This document shows, in pieces, positions 60,293 through 64,000 of a stretch of DNA of 64,000 nt; within the stretch, counting starts at the first letter, position 1, and each line of letters opens with the position of its first letter. Position numbers and translations under genes: made by a program. The stretch is from Psilocybe azurescens (lineage: Eukaryota; Basidiomycota; Agaricomycetes; Agaricales; Agrocybaceae): assembly GCA_023853785.1 (NCBI GenBank), contig JAJIRX010000751.1, forward strand, positions 211,462 to 275,461. The letters run 5' to 3'. The notes under the pieces were generated by a model. The model was not told where the DNA came from, did no database searches, and was given only the letters and a program-made list of their open reading frames with translations.

Positions 60293-60870
60293 CAGTACTT
60301 TACTGTCCCCCATTTATTCCAGGTGGAATCCATCTTCATTCCAGAATGTAGATGAATTCCAATGGATTCCATTTGGAATCCAACCGGTCCTGTTCAAGTC
60401 CAGCCAACATACATGGATTCCAGCTACATTCCAGTTCAGTTATATATTGATTCCAGGTTGATTCCAATTAGTTAACTTCAACTGGAATGGATTAAAGTAA
60501 CAAGAAAATGGAATCCAATTGGATTCTAGTTGGATTCCAGATAGAGTAGAACTTTATTAAAATTGACACTAGTCCTTGGATACAGATTCCACTTGGATTC
60601 CAACTATTCCAACCCTATTCCACATAAGTTGAACTTGATAAAATTAAATATAAAAGAACTGTTGGAATGGATTCCAACTATATTCCAGTCATTCCATGTA
60701 CATTCCATGAAAGTTGGACTTGATAAAATTATATGTAAATGAGTGTTGGAATGGAATCCAACTATATTCCAGCTATTCCACCTTCATTCCAAAAAGGTTG
60801 AACTTGTTAAAAATTAAATTAAACTACTATTTATATAGGTTCCACCTTTATTCCAGCCATTCCAATGAAA
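60293..60870. repeat. TIR word-array (TTCCAnnTGGAATCC word), left end of the next element
   Basis: Starts CAGTACTTTACTGTCCCCCA, the family terminal motif, then a 550 bp array of GGAATCC, ATTCCA and their complements. From about 60620 three tandem units of about 85 bp each begin GTTGRACTTGATAAAATTA. The array leads into AT-rich DNA and the CxC5/CxC6 gene, so it is probably the left end of the transposon carrying that gene. Confidence 0.7.
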
Positions 60871-61063
60871 CTCTATAGCTGATTATGCTTAGTACAAAAA
60901 TATAAATTAGACTTACCTAATAAACGTTAGTATAAATCAATGCAAATAATATATAAATATTTTATTTGTACACTAATATACACTTCTGTATATTTTCACT
61001 TATCAATCATCATTTCCATCTACATTCCAGTGCCTAATGGGTTCTTCTTGTTCATCATCATCA

Positions 61064-63421
61064 TCATTTTCTTCTTCTTCTTCCTCTCTTTTTGTCAAGT
61101 TTTTCTTGTTGTTTTTTTGCTTTTTCTTTTGTCTTTTGTATAATATGTTGGGTATGATAAAACAACATTGAATGCAAAAACCAGTTAAAGTTTCCAGATT
61201 TCATACGTTTAAGAATTGATTCAAAGCCACCAAGCCAAGAGTTTAATTGTTCACATGCTTGTGTATTATAAGCTCGCTTATAATATATTTGCCCACGTTT
61301 ATCAATGTCTACTATGACAAGATTTGGGGCTGAACCATTCAAGGGAGCAGGATTACAATATTTGCGACACAAATAATCAGTTGTTCAATGGTTGATATAA
61401 TGATAAGAATCCACAATAAATCGACTGGTTTTTTTCCATATTGCCCAACTTCCATTGCTAATACAAGTTCGAAGAACTTTGCAAGCTTTATCAATGCAAA
61501 TATAAGCTGGTTGAGATGCTTCAGTTGGATACACTTTTGATAACCAGTTTAAGATTTTTGTTGGAGATTCAGATTTGTCAAACTTTGTCCATGCAATTAC
61601 AACACCACATGGTGCACACATTGTTTCTACACAATAAAATCGACCGGGACTAAAGTAATGCAATCATGGAACCTCAACATCATCATCATCATCATCATCA
61701 TGTGGTCGCTGAACTCTTTCAACAGATGGTTGCCAAGGTGCATTTTCATTTGGTCTTTGTAGCATTCTTCGAACACCTGCCAAACCTGCTTGGCTATGGT
61801 TTAACTTGTATTTTTCCATTCATGTTGATGAGTGGTACAAGCTTCTGTATCTCTTACTTTTTCATTCTGGCAGCCATATACCGGCAGTGAGCACCATAAG
61901 CATGTTGGTGGACTGCACAAAATACTCCACCTCTTGCATTTGTCAAATCAGCAATACAGTTTTCATAAGCACAATGCTAAGCAAAAATTAATGTTATTCA
62001 ACTTATTAGAGCACTATAAAGTTCACTTACAGTAGGTCCCATAACAATACCATCTAAAACAACCATTTTAATTGGTGCATAATTTGAAATATCATTTGAA
62101 TTGGCTTCATTGTTTCTGTTTCTTATTGCTTGACGAGCTTCAGCTGTATCATTTGCTGATTGTATAGCATTTTCACCTGTTAAAACAGGAACCTGTTCAT
62201 GTTCATCTATACCAACAACAGCTGCTGGATCCTCATTTGCAAGAGGAACAGTATCAGCTACATGTTTGTACTTTTGGGTGCATTCTGAACATGAGTGTTG
62301 CATACCTGCATTGAGTATTCCTTCATTTCCAACAGCTTTAAAGCTGCAGTTCTAACATCTTCAATATCAAGGCCATCAGACAATTCTAGGTTTATATTTG
62401 ATCCACTTGCAACTGTTTGAATTGATTCCTGAATAAATGCATGCCATACCAATTGCCTTGTCATTGATATATTGGAATTGAGGTCAGAAATACAATCATT
62501 ATAAAACTGTGTATAAGCTGCTGCAGAAGCATGAAAATTGTACATTCCATTTAATACAGCCTTAGAAAAGCTGCGGTCCACCCATATTGATTGGCCAATT
62601 TTAAGAAAATGTGCTGAATTTAAATAGCATCGTTTCCACTCTTGGTCATCTTTAAAGTGTTCATGGTCTGCATAGTAACTTGTTTTACATTTTGGACACT
62701 TTCCAGCAAGTACAGGAGTCTCTTCATAGATTGTATTGTCTTTTATTAATGTGACTAGACGAACATCCCGTGGTTTACTTGTTTGAAGTAAAGCTTGCTT
62801 TTGACAATTGACATCCATACATACAGCAGTAATTGGGCAAATTACATGGATAGCTTGGATAGACTCATAAGAAATAGGCAATAGCTTTTGTTTAGACTTT
62901 CTTGTCTTTGAATATGGAGTAAACCCCAATAGCTTTGCAAACTCATCAAGCTTGTTGGATATTTCAAGTACTTGCTGATTTTGTTGAGATGGAAAATCTC
63001 TTTCCTTGAACAAAGTTTTGGTACTATCTTTGAATCTTTGTAGCACTGCTCTAGATAAAGATTTCATCCATCCAGTTGCTATAACTCTTCTTTCATCTGA
63101 AAAAACAGGATTTTGCTGCCGAGCATGAAGAGTAAGTAATTCTGGGTTTTCAGTCAATGTAAACAGTAGAGTGAGTACTGTAGCAAGTGATATATTTGGA
63201 CCAAATGTTTGGCCAATAAATTCACTGAAAATATTGAAATTTATATCTGGAAATTGTGCAGATTGTGGAATAGCAACTGCACCAGGGATAAAAGTGCTCC
63301 ACATTAAAATCCAGAAAATAAAGTGAAATTGGCCAAAACAATAAAGTGGCAAAATAAGCAACCAGATCAACAATGAGGCACAGAATAGTCCAAGTTTATA
63401 AGTTTCATATACAAGATTCAT
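61064..63421 (-). CDS. CxC5/CxC6-type protein associated with KDZ transposons
   Basis: Reading leftward: a long upstream part (63421-62258) with LLGFTPYSKTRKSKQKLLPI, CPITAVCMDVNC and GKCPKCKTSYYADHEHF (Cys cluster, CxC5-like), WVDRSFSKAVLNGMYNFHAS, then across introns QHSCSECTQKYKHVAD, NARGGVFCAVHQHAYG, PGRFYCVETMCAPCGVVIAW, YICIDKACKVLR, CRKYCNPAPLNGSAPNL, and ACEQLNSWLGGFESILKRM-KSGNFNWFLHSML (CxC6-like) to the Arg/Lys-rich end. Iyer and colleagues (2014) described these Cys-cluster proteins next to KDZ (Kyakuja/Dileera/Zisupton) transposases in mushrooms; their role is unknown, perhaps DNA or chromatin binding. No KDZ catalytic gene is in the window. Introns are only partly resolved; some breaks may be lesions. 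Confidence 0.78.
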
Positions 63422-63514
63422 AGGTAAGAAGATTGAGTCATAACTAAAAGTACAAGAGTTATTCAGAGTGGTCAGTTTGAGTACAAAAAATAAAAATAAA
63501 AATAAACAAAATAA

Positions 63515-64000
63515 CTACTTTGTTTTCTTGTGACTTTGCTTTGAGACAGCCTTTGCTTTTCCTTTGCCCTTTTTCTGCGATTCTTCCTCTACTACTAAAT
63601 GACCTTCATTTTCCAACCACTCTTGAAGATCTGATAAATAATATTGAGCCTTTTTTACACCCCAGACTTTAACATCATCTACTTCATCATCATCATTGTC
63701 AGAATTGTCATTGTTGCTATTGTCCTTTTGTATCAATATTGTGTTCTAGCCATTTGACCATCTCAGGATAGTTTGCAATCTTTTCAAAAGCAGCCTTGTA
63801 GCCTTTATGGAATGTTGACTTTCCAAAATAGAGGCTGACAACAGGGGGTGTTTGGCAGTGAGGTCTTTTGGCCAAGTGCTATTAGCGATTTTGCTTTCAA
63901 GAAGTGCAAGAGCTCTAAGATAGTCCATATACTTTGCATAGGCTATATGGAGACCAGGCTTTTGATGCAAAACCATCAAGCCTGGTTCAACTTTCAAAAG
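63515..64000 (-). CDS. Partial gene upstream of the CxC5/CxC6 gene, unknown function
   Basis: The C-terminal part reads VKVWGVKKAQYYLSDLQEWL, then a Lys-rich tail ending HKKTK (stop at 63515). Upstream are YFGKSTFHKGYKAAFEKI and ANYPEMVKWLEHNIDTK, then an acidic DNSNNDNSDNDDD stretch; further upstream KYMDYLRALALLESKIANST. The frames join if one base is added to the G5 run at 63844-63848, and a short intron lies near 63735-63745. The start is beyond the window. Its position suggests it is part of the same transposon. No known domain. Confidence 0.55.

Overview
The window reads as genomic DNA of a basidiomycete, most likely an Agaricomycete (mushroom-forming fungus). Genes carry many short introns (about 45-75 bp). 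The families seen are typical of mushrooms: peptidase-inhibitor-like beta-trefoil, UstYa/DUF3328, hydrophobic-surface-binding protein A (HsbA), laccase, OPT transporter, a 7-TM orphan, and a CxC5/CxC6 protein of the KDZ-transposon world. The species cannot be named from this sequence.

Layout. 1-5.4 kb: AT-rich repeat land with word-array repeats, a 2.1 kb terminal-inverted-repeat (TIR) element and a foldback hairpin inside it. 5.4-19.2 kb: a gene island holding a secreted I66-like protein, two tandem S33 proline-iminopeptidase-like hydrolases, a membrane-anchored Agaricomycete orphan between them, two divergent UstYa-like genes, a 7-TM protein and an HsbA gene. 20-31.7 kb: nested transposons. 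An old Ty3/Gypsy remnant is interrupted by a 6.9 kb minus-strand chromovirus (LTRs 22348-22791 and 28778-29249, target-site duplication TCTTT), followed by a decayed OPT transporter and a Tc1/mariner 3' end. 32.2-46.1 kb: a second gene island with a decayed laccase-like multicopper oxidase, an orphan gene, and a large BTB/POZ plus CAP-Gly gene. 46.5-64 kb: a second transposon block with a Tc1/mariner element, a tyrosine-recombinase (DIRS/Ngaro-like) remnant, a 2.96 kb TIR element without transposon protein, a second chromovirus copy in opposite orientation with a solo LTR nested in it, a Helitron helicase scrap, and a CxC5/CxC6 gene that runs toward the right edge with a second, partial gene.

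Themes. (1) Several repeats share a terminal motif (roughly GAGGTCTTTACCRTCCCCCACA or its complement). Just inside it each holds a dense array of one short, near-palindromic word, and the word differs between families. One such terminus leads into the CxC5/CxC6 gene, so these may be autonomous and non-autonomous members of one DNA-transposon superfamily whose words are transposase-binding sites. (2) Two chromovirus copies share an extra 3' module of two ORFs after the chromodomain, the second with its own zinc knuckles. (3) CpG is absent from 29250 to 31128, starting exactly at the end of the young LTR, which suggests methylation-driven decay. (4) Several otherwise good genes need one extra base in a short homopolymer, which suggests assembly undercalls rather than true pseudogenes. 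(5) The UstYa pair next to aminopeptidase-like hydrolases could be a small peptide or secondary-metabolite locus, but no precursor gene was found.
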